From: Gleimia hominis
GTDB taxonomy: Bacteria; Actinomycetota; Actinomycetes; Actinomycetales; Actinomycetaceae
DNA length: 64,000 nt
Direction of reading: 5' to 3'
NCBI RefSeq assembly: GCF_032085515.1
Contig: NZ_JASXSX010000004.1
Coordinates: forward strand, 44,121 to 108,120
In this document: in pieces, positions 1 to 7,472 of the stretch
How positions within the stretch are numbered: the first letter of the stretch is position 1
How the letters are laid out: each line of letters starts with the position of its first letter
Notes under the pieces: generated by a model
What the model was told of the DNA's origin: nothing
Database searches by the model: none
What the model saw: the letters and a program-made list of their open reading frames with translations, nothing else
Program-made: the position numbers and the translations under genes

Positions 1-1
1 C

Positions 2-1270
2 GCTACCGTCGCAGCTGGCGCACTTGTCCTCAGCGGCTGCGCCGGCGGAAGCGGTTCCGGAACTAAACAAAACGACGCTTCCGGCGATGTCACAATCGAT
101 TTTTGGTCAAACCACCCCGCTAACTCCCGCGAAACCGAAACGGAGCTGATTAAGGCGTTCGAAAAAGAGAACCCGAACATCAAAGTCAAACTCACCGACG
201 CGGGTAAAGACTACGAAGAAGTCGCGCAGAAACTAAACGCGGCCCTGTCTGGCTCCCAGGTGCCGGACGTGGCGATCGCATCGGACGTGACATGGTTCAA
301 CTTCGCGTTCCAAGGTCAAGCCGCACCACTGGATGACCTCCTGAAGAAGGTCGATGCGGACACCGCTGATTACGTCCCAAGCTTGTACGACGAATACAAG
401 TTTGAGGGCTCGCACTACGCCGTGCCGTTCTCTCGCTCCACGCCGCTGTTCTACTACAACAAAGAACTGTGGAAGAAAGCTGGGCTACCCGACCGCGGCC
501 CCAAGACGTGGGAAGAATGGGATAGCGACTTCGCACCGAAACTGAAAGAACTCTCCGGGGTGACCCCGCTGTCAATTCCCGACGGCGCGTCCTATATGGA
601 CTGGTACTTCCAAGGCATGCTGTGGTCGATGGGTGGTTCCTACTCCAAAGATTGGGACATGAACCTCTCCTCCCCCGAATCTGTTAAAGCTGGCGAGTTC
701 TTGCAAAAACAGTTCAAAGACGGATACTTCGCAGCAGCGAAAGACGCGACCGTGACGTTCACTTCCGGTAAAGCGGCCGCCATGCTGGAATCCACGGGGT
801 CACTGCAGAACGCAGCCAAAGATGGGCGCGTAGACATCGGCACCGCGTTCCTCCCCGCACCAGAAGGTGTGCCCGGTGCCTCCACCGGTGGGGCGGGCCT
901 GTTGATTCCGAAGAAGTCGAAGAACCAAGAGGCAGCGGCGAAGTTCATTGCGTTCATCACGAACGCGCAGAACACCGTGAAGTTCTCGCAGGCCACCGGG
1001 TACATGCCGGTGCGCACCTCCGCGGTTGAACTACCGGAAACGAAGGACTACGTGAAGGAACACCCGAACTTCAACACGGCTTTGCAGCAGCTACCTGAAA
1101 CGCAGAAGCAAGATGCGGGACGCGCATTCGTCCCCGGTGGCGGCGCACGGATCGGGGCTGCGCTAGATAAGATCGCGCAGGGCGCAGACGTGGCAGACAC
1201 GTTCAAAGCCCTCGACGAGGAACAGCAGACGATTATCGACCGCGATATCAAACCGAAACTGAAGAAATAA
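2..1270 (+). CDS. ugpB: UgpB-like extracellular solute-binding lipoprotein (5' partial)
   Basis: Substrate-binding protein of a CUT1-type carbohydrate ABC importer, anchored outside the membrane. The reading frame is open from base 2 and the true start lies left of the window. The first residues end in a lipobox, LSGC, with the lipid-carrying Cys encoded at 38-40. The mature part resembles the glycerol-3-phosphate binder UgpB: an FWSNH segment near the start, STPLFYYNKELWKKAGLP with PKTWEEW following, a STGSLQN segment, and TGYMPVRTSA near the C-terminus. A UgpC-type ATPase follows in the same direction. No permease genes lie between or after them, so these should be upstream or elsewhere. 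Family is secure; glycerol-3-phosphate as ligand is inferred from similarity and from the many glp genes here; maltose-type sugars remain possible. Confidence 0.85.
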   Translation, partial: ATVAAGALVLSGCAGGSGSGTKQNDASGDVTIDFWSNHPANSRETETELIKAFEKENPNIKVKLTDAGKDYEEVAQKLNAALSGSQVPDVAIASDVTWFNFAFQGQAAPLDDLLKKVDADTADYVPSLYDEYKFEGSHYAVPFSRSTPLFYYNKELWKKAGLPDRGPKTWEEWDSDFAPKLKELSGVTPLSIPDGASYMDWYFQGMLWSMGGSYSKDWDMNLSSPESVKAGEFLQKQFKDGYFAAAKDATVTFTSGKAAAMLESTGSLQNAAKDGRVDIGTAFLPAPEGVPGASTGGAGLLIPKKSKNQEAAAKFIAFITNAQNTVKFSQATGYMPVRTSAVELPETKDYVKEHPNFNTALQQLPETQKQDAGRAFVPGGGARIGAALDKIAQGADVADTFKALDEEQQTIIDRDIKPKLKK

Positions 1271-1278
1271 CTCCAGGC

Positions 1279-1307
1279 GGGGCTGCTGCGCCGCGCGTGG
1301 CAGCCCC
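1279..1307 (+). terminator. Hairpin between ugpB and ugpC
   Basis: An 8-bp GC-only stem, GGGGCTGC at 1279-1286 with GCAGCCCC at 1300-1307, begins 8 bp after the ugpB stop codon. No strong T-run follows. It may be a weak terminator or an mRNA-stabilising 3' hairpin that keeps the binding protein more abundant than the ATPase, as is common after binding-protein genes. Function is inferred. Confidence 0.5.
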
Positions 1308-1373
1308 TAAAACTGGTTTCAAACAGTTACTGCAACTAATCAAAATAGTTAAAAGATGTAAAGGACTTCCCTC

Positions 1374-2483
1374 GTGGCAAGTGTTACGTTCGACAAAGCG
1401 ACCAGGCAGTTCTCTGGCGCCCCAAAACCCGCTGTTGACCAGCTGGACCTAACCATTGAGGACGGTGAATGCGTGGTTTTCGTTGGGCCCTCAGGCTGCG
1501 GAAAATCCACGTCCCTACGCATGGTCGCGGGCCTAGAACCCGTAACTTCCGGACGGGTACTGATAGACGGTAAAGACATGAGCGGGCGGCGCCCCCGGGA
1601 ACGGGACGTGGCCATGGTGTTCCAGTCTTACGCCCTGTACCCGAACATGACAGTCGCGCAGAACATGGCGTTTGCCCTCGAGAATAAGAAGGTACCGAAA
1701 TCTCAGATTGACGAACGCATCAGCTGGGCGGCAAAACTGCTGCAGTTAGACGACCTGCTTGGCCGCAAACCCGCGGCCCTGTCTGGTGGACAGCGTCAAC
1801 GCGTCGCCATGGGCCGAGCCATCGTGCGCAAACCCGCGGTGTTCTGCATGGACGAGCCGCTATCAAACCTCGATGCGAAACTGCGGGTCACGATGCGCGG
1901 TGAGATCGCGGCGCTGCAACGCGAACTCGGGGTAACGACCGTGTACGTGACCCACGACCAGACGGAAGCCATGACGATGGGGGACCGCGTGGCCGTGATC
2001 CGCGATGGGCAGCTGCAACAAGTGGCCCCACCGATGGAACTGTACTCCAACCCAGTGAACACGTTCGTCGCTGGTTTTATTGGCTCACCAGCAATCACCA
2101 TTTTCGACTGCCCCCTGGAATCGGACGGGTCAATCCAGATCGCGGGTATGCGCCTGCAGGTACCGCGCGACGTGGTACAGAAGGCGCGGCAACACGTGTT
2201 GGTGGGGATTCGTCCGGAGGCGTGGCGGCCAGCTTCAGAATCAGAGCAGGCCCTGACGATTACTGTGGACCTGGTAGAACTACTGGGGTCGCAAGCGTTC
2301 GTGTATGGCACCCCCGCCCCCGTTGAGGGCGCTGCTGGCCACGTTCCTACTTTCACGCCGGAGCGGATTGCGATGGCGCTGCCGAAGAAGCACTCTGCGA
2401 CTGCTGGGGGCGTGTACCGCGCGAGCGTAGACCCGGCAGACGTGTACTACTTCGATAAAGAAACCGGGCAGACCCTGCGCTGA
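1374..2483 (+). CDS. ugpC: CUT1-type ABC importer ATPase (UgpC/MalK/MsmK family)
   Basis: Cytoplasmic ATPase powering a CUT1 sugar or glycerol-3-phosphate importer. The 369-residue length is normal for the family. Walker A GPSGCGKST is at 38-46, the Q-loop Gln at about 84, signature LSGGQ at 136-140, Walker B VFCMDEP at about 156-162 and the switch His at about 194. The C-terminal third is the regulatory OB-fold (TOBE) region typical of MalK/UgpC. The start is GTG, supported by AAGGAC about 7 bases upstream. It lies 103 bp after the binding-protein gene and a hairpin separates them. MsmK-like ATPases can serve several importers, so it need not be dedicated to the upstream binding protein. Confidence 0.88.
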   Translation: MASVTFDKATRQFSGAPKPAVDQLDLTIEDGECVVFVGPSGCGKSTSLRMVAGLEPVTSGRVLIDGKDMSGRRPRERDVAMVFQSYALYPNMTVAQNMAFALENKKVPKSQIDERISWAAKLLQLDDLLGRKPAALSGGQRQRVAMGRAIVRKPAVFCMDEPLSNLDAKLRVTMRGEIAALQRELGVTTVYVTHDQTEAMTMGDRVAVIRDGQLQQVAPPMELYSNPVNTFVAGFIGSPAITIFDCPLESDGSIQIAGMRLQVPRDVVQKARQHVLVGIRPEAWRPASESEQALTITVDLVELLGSQAFVYGTPAPVEGAAGHVPTFTPERIAMALPKKHSATAGGVYRASVDPADVYYFDKETGQTLR

Positions 2484-2520
2484 CCGCCGCCAGGCAGACC
2501 CTGCGCTGACCGCCGCCAGG
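2469..2520 (+). repeat. 2 x 26-bp perfect tandem duplication spanning the ugpC stop codon
   Basis: A 26-bp unit at 2469-2494 is repeated without change at 2495-2520. The ugpC stop codon TGA (2481-2483) lies inside the first copy, so the last codons and stop are duplicated downstream. Confidence 0.95.
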
Positions 2521-2552
2521 CATAGTCTCGGTCCAAAGTCGATTCTAAACCC

Positions 2553-2593
2553 AAAGGGCCCCTCCTGCCGTCTTCCGGTAGGAGGGGCCCTTT
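2553..2593. terminator. Strong intrinsic terminator after ugpC
   Basis: A 17-bp GC-rich stem, 2553-2569 pairing with 2577-2593 (one G-T wobble), has a 7-base loop and ends in TTT on the plus strand. It is symmetrical enough to act also on transcripts leaving the tRNA gene on the minus strand. Confidence 0.85.
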
Positions 2594-2617
2594 ATTGCTT
2601 GTGGTGTGTTGTTGTAG

Positions 2618-2690
2618 TGCCCCCGAGACGATTCGAACGTCCGACACCCGCTTTAGGAGAGCGGTGCTCTATCCCCTGAGCTACGAGGGC
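2618..2690 (-). tRNA. tRNA-Arg (anticodon CCU)
   Basis: The minus strand folds as a complete 73-base cloverleaf. The acceptor stem GCCCTCG pairs with CGGGGGC with one T-G pair. The D-arm contains AGCTCAGGGGATAGAG, the anticodon arm is CCGCT-CTCCTAA-AGCGG, and the T-arm contains the invariant GTTCGAATC. The loop CTCCTAA gives anticodon CCT, which reads the rare codon AGG. Discriminator is A and no CCA tail is encoded. Confidence 0.95.
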
Positions 2691-2871
2691 CACTTCCCCA
2701 CTCGATAACCCCGGTGGTCCTGATGACCCCGATGGCCTCAACCGTTTCAATCGACACGATGGCCTCAATGGTATTGATAGTGGGGAACTAACTGGTCTAG
2801 TTTAACAGTGTTACCCGCGGTAAACCGAACTGGTGTTGTCGGTTCGGTTGGATTTTATGGGCCGACCTGGT

Positions 2872-3795
2872 TTATTTGCGTTCCCACGAGGGCACGTCGT
2901 CCTCGTCGGGTTCGTTACTGGAGGGCACGACCATCACCGGGCACGTGGAGTGTGCCAGCACGGTTTGCGAAGTGGAGCCAAGTAGGAGACCTTGGAAGCC
3001 ACCTTTGCCACGGTTACCCACGACCACCAGGTCCACAGCTGTAGAGAACTCCGTCAGCAGCGCGGCTGGGGAGCCGTCGAGCACGTGCTGGTACACCGCC
3101 ACTTTGCGCCCGTCCAGGGCCTCGTCAATCGCACTGTCCAACCCTTCCGTGATCGACTCGGTCAGGGCCTCCCGGTCTACAGTGGCAGGTAACCACGCGA
3201 ACATACCCGTGCCAGAAGCCATCGGGATGGCAGCCACGGCGGTGAGTTCGCAGTCCCACGTCTGCGCTTGATCCACGGCTGCCCGCAACGCGTTCGACGC
3301 CGTTTCGGACCCATCGACGCCCACGACAATCCGTTTAACCGGGGTGAATGGGGATCCGGATGTGTGGCGCGGCACGACCACCACGGGGCAGCGCGCGTGC
3401 GCAGGCAAGGCGGAAGAAACGGTGCCGAGCAACCGGTCGGCGAGCCCACCGTTTCCTTTTGACCCAACGACAATCATGTCGACTTCCCGACTCGTTTCTA
3501 CGAGCACGCCAGCGGGGTCTCCCGGTTCGATGGATCCGGTAATGTCAACGCCTTGCTCGCGGCCGATTTGCACGGCTTCGTCAACGGCCTGCTGCGCGTT
3601 CTTCTTCAACGCTTCATCATCAGTGGGGGTGAAGCCACCGTCGAGCGCTGCGGAACTGTATGACGCCAGCGCGTACGTGCAGATCACGTGCACCATTGCA
3701 CCGTTTTGCAACGCTAGCGACACGGCCCACTCAACCGCCCGCTTGGACTGGTTTGAACCGTCGACGCCAACCAAGATTACTTGTTGCCTGGTCAT
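2872..3795 (-). CDS. Tandem-domain universal stress protein (UspA family)
   Basis: A 307-residue cytoplasmic protein made of two UspA domains, roughly residues 5-140 and 150-290. Each keeps the ATP-binding signature: VGSKGNGGLADRLLGTVSS in the first and VGNRGKGGFQGLLLGSTSQ in the second, and each domain opens with a VGVDGS-type strand. Such tandem Usps are widespread in Actinobacteria and are linked to survival during stasis, hypoxia or stress. The start is fixed by GGAGG five bases upstream of the ATG. It stands alone between the tRNA and the NlpC/P60 gene. Family is certain; the specific stress response is unknown. Confidence 0.93.
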   Translation of the reverse strand: MTRQQVILVGVDGSNQSKRAVEWAVSLALQNGAMVHVICTYALASYSSAALDGGFTPTDDEALKKNAQQAVDEAVQIGREQGVDITGSIEPGDPAGVLVETSREVDMIVVGSKGNGGLADRLLGTVSSALPAHARCPVVVVPRHTSGSPFTPVKRIVVGVDGSETASNALRAAVDQAQTWDCELTAVAAIPMASGTGMFAWLPATVDREALTESITEGLDSAIDEALDGRKVAVYQHVLDGSPAALLTEFSTAVDLVVVGNRGKGGFQGLLLGSTSQTVLAHSTCPVMVVPSSNEPDEDDVPSWERK

Positions 3796-3900
3796 TACTG
3801 CCTCCTAAAAGAGTCTTAACTCTATTTTGCCCTGAAAATCCTCGTCGCGAGCAAAGATGAAGTTGAACCGGCGGATTAGATCGCGCAAACATCCGGCTTC

Positions 3901-3960
3901 CGTGCGTGGTATAGACCTCACCGTGCGTGGTATAGGCCTCACCGTGCGTAGTACGGGCCA
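3901..3960. repeat. 3 x 21-bp tandem repeat downstream of the NlpC/P60 gene
   Basis: Copies at 3901-3921 and 3922-3942 differ at one base; a third, diverged copy covers about 3943-3960. The core is CGTGCGTGGTATAG-CCTCAC. It lies in the gap between the usp start and the 3' end of the NlpC/P60 gene. It can be read in one frame as TTHGE-Y repeats, but nothing supports translation. Confidence 0.9.
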
Positions 3961-3995
3961 CCGGGAGCGCGGCCACGTGTTGCGCTGACAATGTT

Positions 3996-4025
3996 TTGAG
4001 GGTCCGGCTACTACCGGACCCTCAA
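3996..4025. terminator. Hairpin downstream of the NlpC/P60 gene
   Basis: A perfect 12-bp stem, 3996-4007 with 4014-4025, carries a 6-base loop and begins 57 bp past the stop codon of the NlpC/P60 gene. Neither strand has a good T-run, so it is a possible terminator or RNA-stabilising hairpin. Confidence 0.5.
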
Positions 4026-4082
4026 CGATTCAATTATCCCAACTGCCGCGGTTAAGAAAGATCTCTCGCTACGATTGGGTGC

Positions 4083-4847
4083 TTACAGGCGGACGAACTC
4101 GTGGTAGGCGCCCATCACGGGGCCGTATTGCACGCCCATACCAGGATTGAGCGCTTCCACGACCATGCCGTTACCCGCGTAGATCGCTACGTGGCCGTAG
4201 GGGTAGTAAACGATGTCACCGGGTTTCGCTTCCGCTGCCGAAACCTTGGTGCCCATCTGTCCGATTCCACCGGATGAGTGAGGCAGGTTGTAACCCAGTT
4301 GTGCGAACACGTACTTCACCAGGCCGGAGCAGTCGAAACCAGCGGGGGATTCCCCTGCCCACACGTAGGGCGAACCCACGTATTGCATGGCGATACCAAC
4401 CGCGCCACCCGCGGTGCTGGCAGGAGCTGCCGTGTGCTCCGCACCGGCTACGTCTGCGTCTGCGTCGGCGTCCGTGCGCTGCGCGCGATCTGCGGCCGTG
4501 GTGCGGCCAGCGAGCGCGTCTTCAGCTGCTTCGGTGGTTACCTGCGGGGTTTGAACTTCAACGGCGAGTTCATCTGAAACTGTCCACGAAACATCTTTGG
4601 GGGCAACCACAGCGGGGTTAACGGACGGCGCAACAGCGCGGTCTATCGTCACGTTCGCAAGTGGTTTTTTGCCTAGATCTAGGTTCGTGTCAGGGGTTGC
4701 GTAAGCGACACCGGTTCCTACAGCTGTGATGGCCATACCGGTTGCGGATACGACCGCTGCGGAACGCTGTCCAAGTTTTGCATTCGTCAAAGGCGTTACC
4801 GGTCGGCATGCGCGCCGATGGCGGGCCTTATACACGTTTTTTGCCAC
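4083..4847 (-). CDS. Secreted NlpC/P60 peptidoglycan hydrolase
   Basis: A 254-residue protein with a positively charged N-terminus, a hydrophobic signal segment at about 28-50, a disordered Ala/Thr/Asp-rich linker to about 145, and a C-terminal NlpC/P60 domain. Visible catalytic elements are Cys173 in FDCSGL and His219 in GHVAIY. Family members cleave the D-Glu-diamino acid bond of the peptide stem and act in cell separation and wall turnover. The start is GTG. The 5' leader holds a c-di-AMP riboswitch, which fits the known link between c-di-AMP and wall hydrolases in Actinobacteria. No SH3 or LysM domain is visible. Family is certain; the exact bond cleaved is inferred. Confidence 0.93.
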   Translation of the reverse strand: MAKNVYKARHRRACRPVTPLTNAKLGQRSAAVVSATGMAITAVGTGVAYATPDTNLDLGKKPLANVTIDRAVAPSVNPAVVAPKDVSWTVSDELAVEVQTPQVTTEAAEDALAGRTTAADRAQRTDADADADVAGAEHTAAPASTAGGAVGIAMQYVGSPYVWAGESPAGFDCSGLVKYVFAQLGYNLPHSSGGIGQMGTKVSAAEAKPGDIVYYPYGHVAIYAGNGMVVEALNPGMGVQYGPVMGAYHEFVRL

Positions 4848-4870
4848 TATGTCTTAGTCTCCTCGAAACG

Positions 4871-5013
4871 AGCCTGCGAGGTAAGCTGTCGGGTTAGAGA
4901 TCGAGATTCTCCGCCAGAGACTGGCTTCACCCCAAGGGATGCTTCCCACGTTTGGGTCCCCCGCGCTCCATCTTCCTGCGGGTTCCTACTCGAAGCAGAT
5001 GGAGCCTCGGCTT
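4871..5013 (-). promoter_or_regulatory. c-di-AMP riboswitch (ydaO-yuaA class) leader of the NlpC/P60 gene
   Basis: The minus-strand leader carries the signature blocks of this class in order: a GCTCCATCT/AGATGGAGC stem, GCGGGGGACCCA, GGGGTGAAGCC, then TAACCCGACAGC and the closing strand CCTCGCAGGCT. The closing stem P1 forms between AGCCGAGG (plus 5005-5012) and CCTCG-CAGGCT (plus 4871-4881). The aptamer ends 23 bases before the GTG start. The Shine-Dalgarno-like GAGGAG (plus 4859-4864) lies in a CGAGG element complementary to the 3' strand of P1, so control could act on translation initiation. The class is usually an OFF switch; the direction here is not resolved. Confidence 0.92.
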
Positions 5014-5146
5014 CAACGAGTAGGAGTTGGGACCTGATTAACCCAACAGGAATAACAATATACGAGAAATAACGGAATTGTCACATCTTGATAACGGATG
5101 TGAATAGATCCACTTGAAACGCGCACACAAAACCGGTTGCGATCCC

Positions 5147-5216
5147 GTTTTCCCGGTCAAAACACACTCTTGTTTCCCGGTCAAGAATGCTCTTGTTTCC
5201 CGGTCAAAGCACTCTT
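5147..5216. repeat. 3-copy 22-25-bp tandem repeat after the dtxR stop codon
   Basis: Copies at 5147-5171, 5172-5194 and 5195-5216 share GTTTCCCGGTCAA, then a variable few bases, then CTCTT. On the minus strand the array starts 19 bp after the dtxR stop codon. The rest of the gap from 5014 to 5146 shows only AT-rich sequence likely to contain the riboswitch promoter. Confidence 0.9.
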
Positions 5217-5235
5217 GCGGCCAGCGCTCGCGTTG

Positions 5236-5928
5236 CTAGTTGCGTTCCACAAACACGTGAGGTTCTAGGACCTCGGGGACTGCGATGTACTCATCTTTTT
5301 GCTGCCCATCCACGTTGGGGTGAAGTTGCACCTGCCCGCGAGCAAACTCCGCGCACATCACCCACCCGGGTTTTACCCCGAGTTTCGCGTATTCTTCGAG
5401 CACCTGCGCGTCTGCTTGGGCAGGTTCACCGAGGCGCGACAAGGTTAGGCCGCATACGCTCGCCCCTTCGCCCACAGCTTCGCGAATGGATGCGAGGGAA
5501 ACTTCTTTTTCGTTCAGCTTTCCCGCGCCGGGCACGGGGTTTCCGTACGGGTCGTATTCCGCATTCGGCAGCAGGTCGGTGAGGCGTTCTTCCACCACTT
5601 TCGACATGACATGTTCCCACCGGCACGCTTCTTCGTGCACGAGGTCTACGCGCAGTCCGATTACGTCGAGTAGGAGGCGTTCGGCCAGTCGGTGTTTGCG
5701 CACCACTTCGCGCGCGAGGTCGTGCCCTTCGGAGGTGAATTCCAGGACCCGCCCCTCCCCGACTGTTACGAGTCCGTCGCGTTCCATGCGGGCGATCGTT
5801 TGCGACACGGTGGGGCCGGAGTGTTCTAATCGTTCGACGATACGGGCCCGCATTGGGGTCACGCCGTCCTCAATCATTTCGTAGATTGTTTTTAAGTACA
5901 TTTCGGTCGTGTCGATTAGATCGCGCAT
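5236..5928 (-). CDS. dtxR: DtxR/IdeR-type metal-dependent repressor
   Basis: Iron- or manganese-activated DNA-binding repressor of 230 residues. An N-terminal winged helix-turn-helix (about 1-64) precedes the metal-binding/dimerisation domain and a C-terminal SH3-like domain, the full length of the DtxR family. The metal ligands align exactly with diphtheria DtxR: Met10, Cys102, Glu105, His106 for the primary site and His79, Glu83, His98 for the ancillary site. AAGAAGGGG lies just upstream of the ATG. A candidate target palindrome sits at 28827-28841 before the metal-binding lipoprotein gene. The ligand set argues for iron sensing as in DtxR/IdeR rather than an MntR-type manganese sensor. Confidence 0.95.
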   Translation of the reverse strand: MRDLIDTTEMYLKTIYEMIEDGVTPMRARIVERLEHSGPTVSQTIARMERDGLVTVGEGRVLEFTSEGHDLAREVVRKHRLAERLLLDVIGLRVDLVHEEACRWEHVMSKVVEERLTDLLPNAEYDPYGNPVPGAGKLNEKEVSLASIREAVGEGASVCGLTLSRLGEPAQADAQVLEEYAKLGVKPGWVMCAEFARGQVQLHPNVDGQQKDEYIAVPEVLEPHVFVERN

Positions 5929-6188
5929 TCGAAGCCCCTTCTTGCTGGTACTGTTCCAGTTTGCCAGATGCTTGCAGTATTATCACGAGGTTTTACTTCG
6001 CGCAGCGCAAAATTGCGCGTCGGCCGTGATACGTGCAACATTGGGACCTTTGTCGCCCCGATGATTGGACTGCGTTTCAGCTTCCACATTTACCGGATTT
6101 AGGTAACGCCTGCGGCGTTTAATACGAGGCAGCGGGCAGCGTGGGTTGTGTACACGCGCGCAGATTCTGGTTTTCCCCTGCGCTGGCT

Positions 6189-6194
6189 TAGGTT
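6189..6194 (+). promoter_or_regulatory. -10 element of an apparently leaderless serC promoter
   Basis: TAGGTT at 6189-6194 ends seven bases before the ATG at 6202, the spacing expected if transcription starts at the A of the start codon. No well-placed ribosome-binding site exists for this ATG, since GGAAGG abuts it. Similar arrangements precede lysS, ung, the HD-like gene and the LytR_C gene. Confidence 0.5.
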
Positions 6195-6201
6195 GGAAGG
6201 T

Positions 6202-7344
6202 ATGGAGCACACAGTTTCTTCCCCTGTTATTCCCCCGCATCTTCTGCCGGCTGATGGCCGGTTTGGGGCGGGGCCGTCGAAGGTCCGCGCGGAGTCGATT
6301 GCGCAGATTGGGGCGTGCGGCCTGATGGGCACGTCGCATCGGCAGGCTCCGGTGCGTTCGCTGGTTGCGCAGATTCGCGAGATGGTGCGTGACTTGTTTG
6401 CGCTTCCCGCTGACTATGAGGTGGTGCTTGGGAACGGGGGTGCCACGGCTTTTTGGGCGGTTGCGTGCACGAGTTTGATTCGCCGCCGCAGCGTGTTTGC
6501 GACGTTTGGGGAGTTTGGGTTCAAGTTTTACGATGAGGCGCGGCGCACCCCGTTCTTGGACGTTCCGGCACGTTTTGACGCGCCTGCGGGGCAGTTAGCG
6601 ACGGTGGAGCCGGTTGAGGGTGCGGACGTGTATGCGTGGCCGCACCATGAGACATCCACGGGTGTGTTGGCACCGGTTCGGCGGCCGGTGGGTGCTGAGG
6701 GTGCGTTGGTGCTGGTTGATGCCACGTCGGTGGCGGGCGCGGTAGTAGTGGATGTGGGGCAAACTGATGCGTATTATTTTTCGCCGCAGAAGGCATTTGG
6801 GTCCGATGGTGGGTTGTGGGTGGCGGCGCTGTCGCCCGCGGCGATTGAACGGGCCGCACAGTTGGAGCGGCTGACTGACCGGTGGATGCCGCAGTTCCTC
6901 AACTTGAATCTTGCGGTCCGTAATGCGCGCAAAGATCAGACGGTGAACACCCCTGCGTTAGCGACGTTAGTGATGCTGCACGCGCAGCTGGAATGGATGC
7001 TAGACGCCGGTGGGCTTCAGGCGTGTTTTCAGCGGGTTAAAACCAGCACCGATGCGATTTATGAGTGGGCGCAGAACCGACCGTTCACCACCCCTTTTGT
7101 AGCAGATGAGGCGCTGCGCAGCCCGGTTGTGGCGACCATTGATTTTGAGGGGGTAGACGCCGCTCAAGTGGCCCGCGTGTTGCGGGCAAACGGGGTGGTG
7201 GATGTGGAGCCGTACCGGAAGTTGGGTCGCAACCAGTTGCGCATCAGCACGTTCCCCGCGGTAGATCCCGCGGATGTCACGGCGCTACTAAAGTGCATCG
7301 ACTGGGTAGTAGACAACGTGTCCTCTACGCGTGCGGGTCAATAG
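6202..7344 (+). CDS. serC: Phosphoserine aminotransferase
   Basis: PLP enzyme of serine biosynthesis converting 3-phosphohydroxypyruvate and glutamate to phosphoserine and 2-oxoglutarate. The protein of 380 residues is of the mycobacterial/actinobacterial SerC type. It shows GRFGAGPSKVR near the N-terminus, GLMGTSHRQAPVR, the NGGATAFW loop, and YFSPQKAFGSDGG with the PLP-binding Lys. ATG 6202 is preferred because the conserved sequence begins soon after it and a -10 box is placed for leaderless transcription. An in-frame GTG at 6148 would add 18 unconserved residues. It stands alone between dtxR and the convergent MFS gene. Confidence 0.93.
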   Translation: MEHTVSSPVIPPHLLPADGRFGAGPSKVRAESIAQIGACGLMGTSHRQAPVRSLVAQIREMVRDLFALPADYEVVLGNGGATAFWAVACTSLIRRRSVFATFGEFGFKFYDEARRTPFLDVPARFDAPAGQLATVEPVEGADVYAWPHHETSTGVLAPVRRPVGAEGALVLVDATSVAGAVVVDVGQTDAYYFSPQKAFGSDGGLWVAALSPAAIERAAQLERLTDRWMPQFLNLNLAVRNARKDQTVNTPALATLVMLHAQLEWMLDAGGLQACFQRVKTSTDAIYEWAQNRPFTTPFVADEALRSPVVATIDFEGVDAAQVARVLRANGVVDVEPYRKLGRNQLRISTFPAVDPADVTALLKCIDWVVDNVSSTRAGQ

Positions 7345-7346
7345 GG

Positions 7347-7456
7347 TCATCCACGGGAGCGTCAAGAGCGTCGTTACGGTCATCCAAGGGCGTCACTAGA
7401 CTCATCCACGGGAGCGTCAAGGGTGTCGTTACGGTCATCCAAGGGCGTCACTAGAC
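7347..7456. repeat. 2 x 55-bp tandem duplication after the serC stop codon
   Basis: Copies 7347-7401 and 7402-7456 differ at two bases. The array starts three bases after the serC stop and ends 16 bp before the stop of the convergent MFS gene. Each copy itself contains two related TCATCCA-GGG-CGTCA segments. Confidence 0.95.
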
Positions 7457-7472
7457 TCATATATGGGTATCG

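Noticed and set aside
3731..3991. A possible small protein with TTHGE-Y heptad-like repeats
   Set aside because: It overlaps the start of the usp gene on the same strand, has no ribosome-binding site and simply reads through the 21-bp repeat.
4818..5072. A plus-strand open frame over the riboswitch
   Set aside because: It is antisense to a strongly matching c-di-AMP aptamer and shows no protein similarity.
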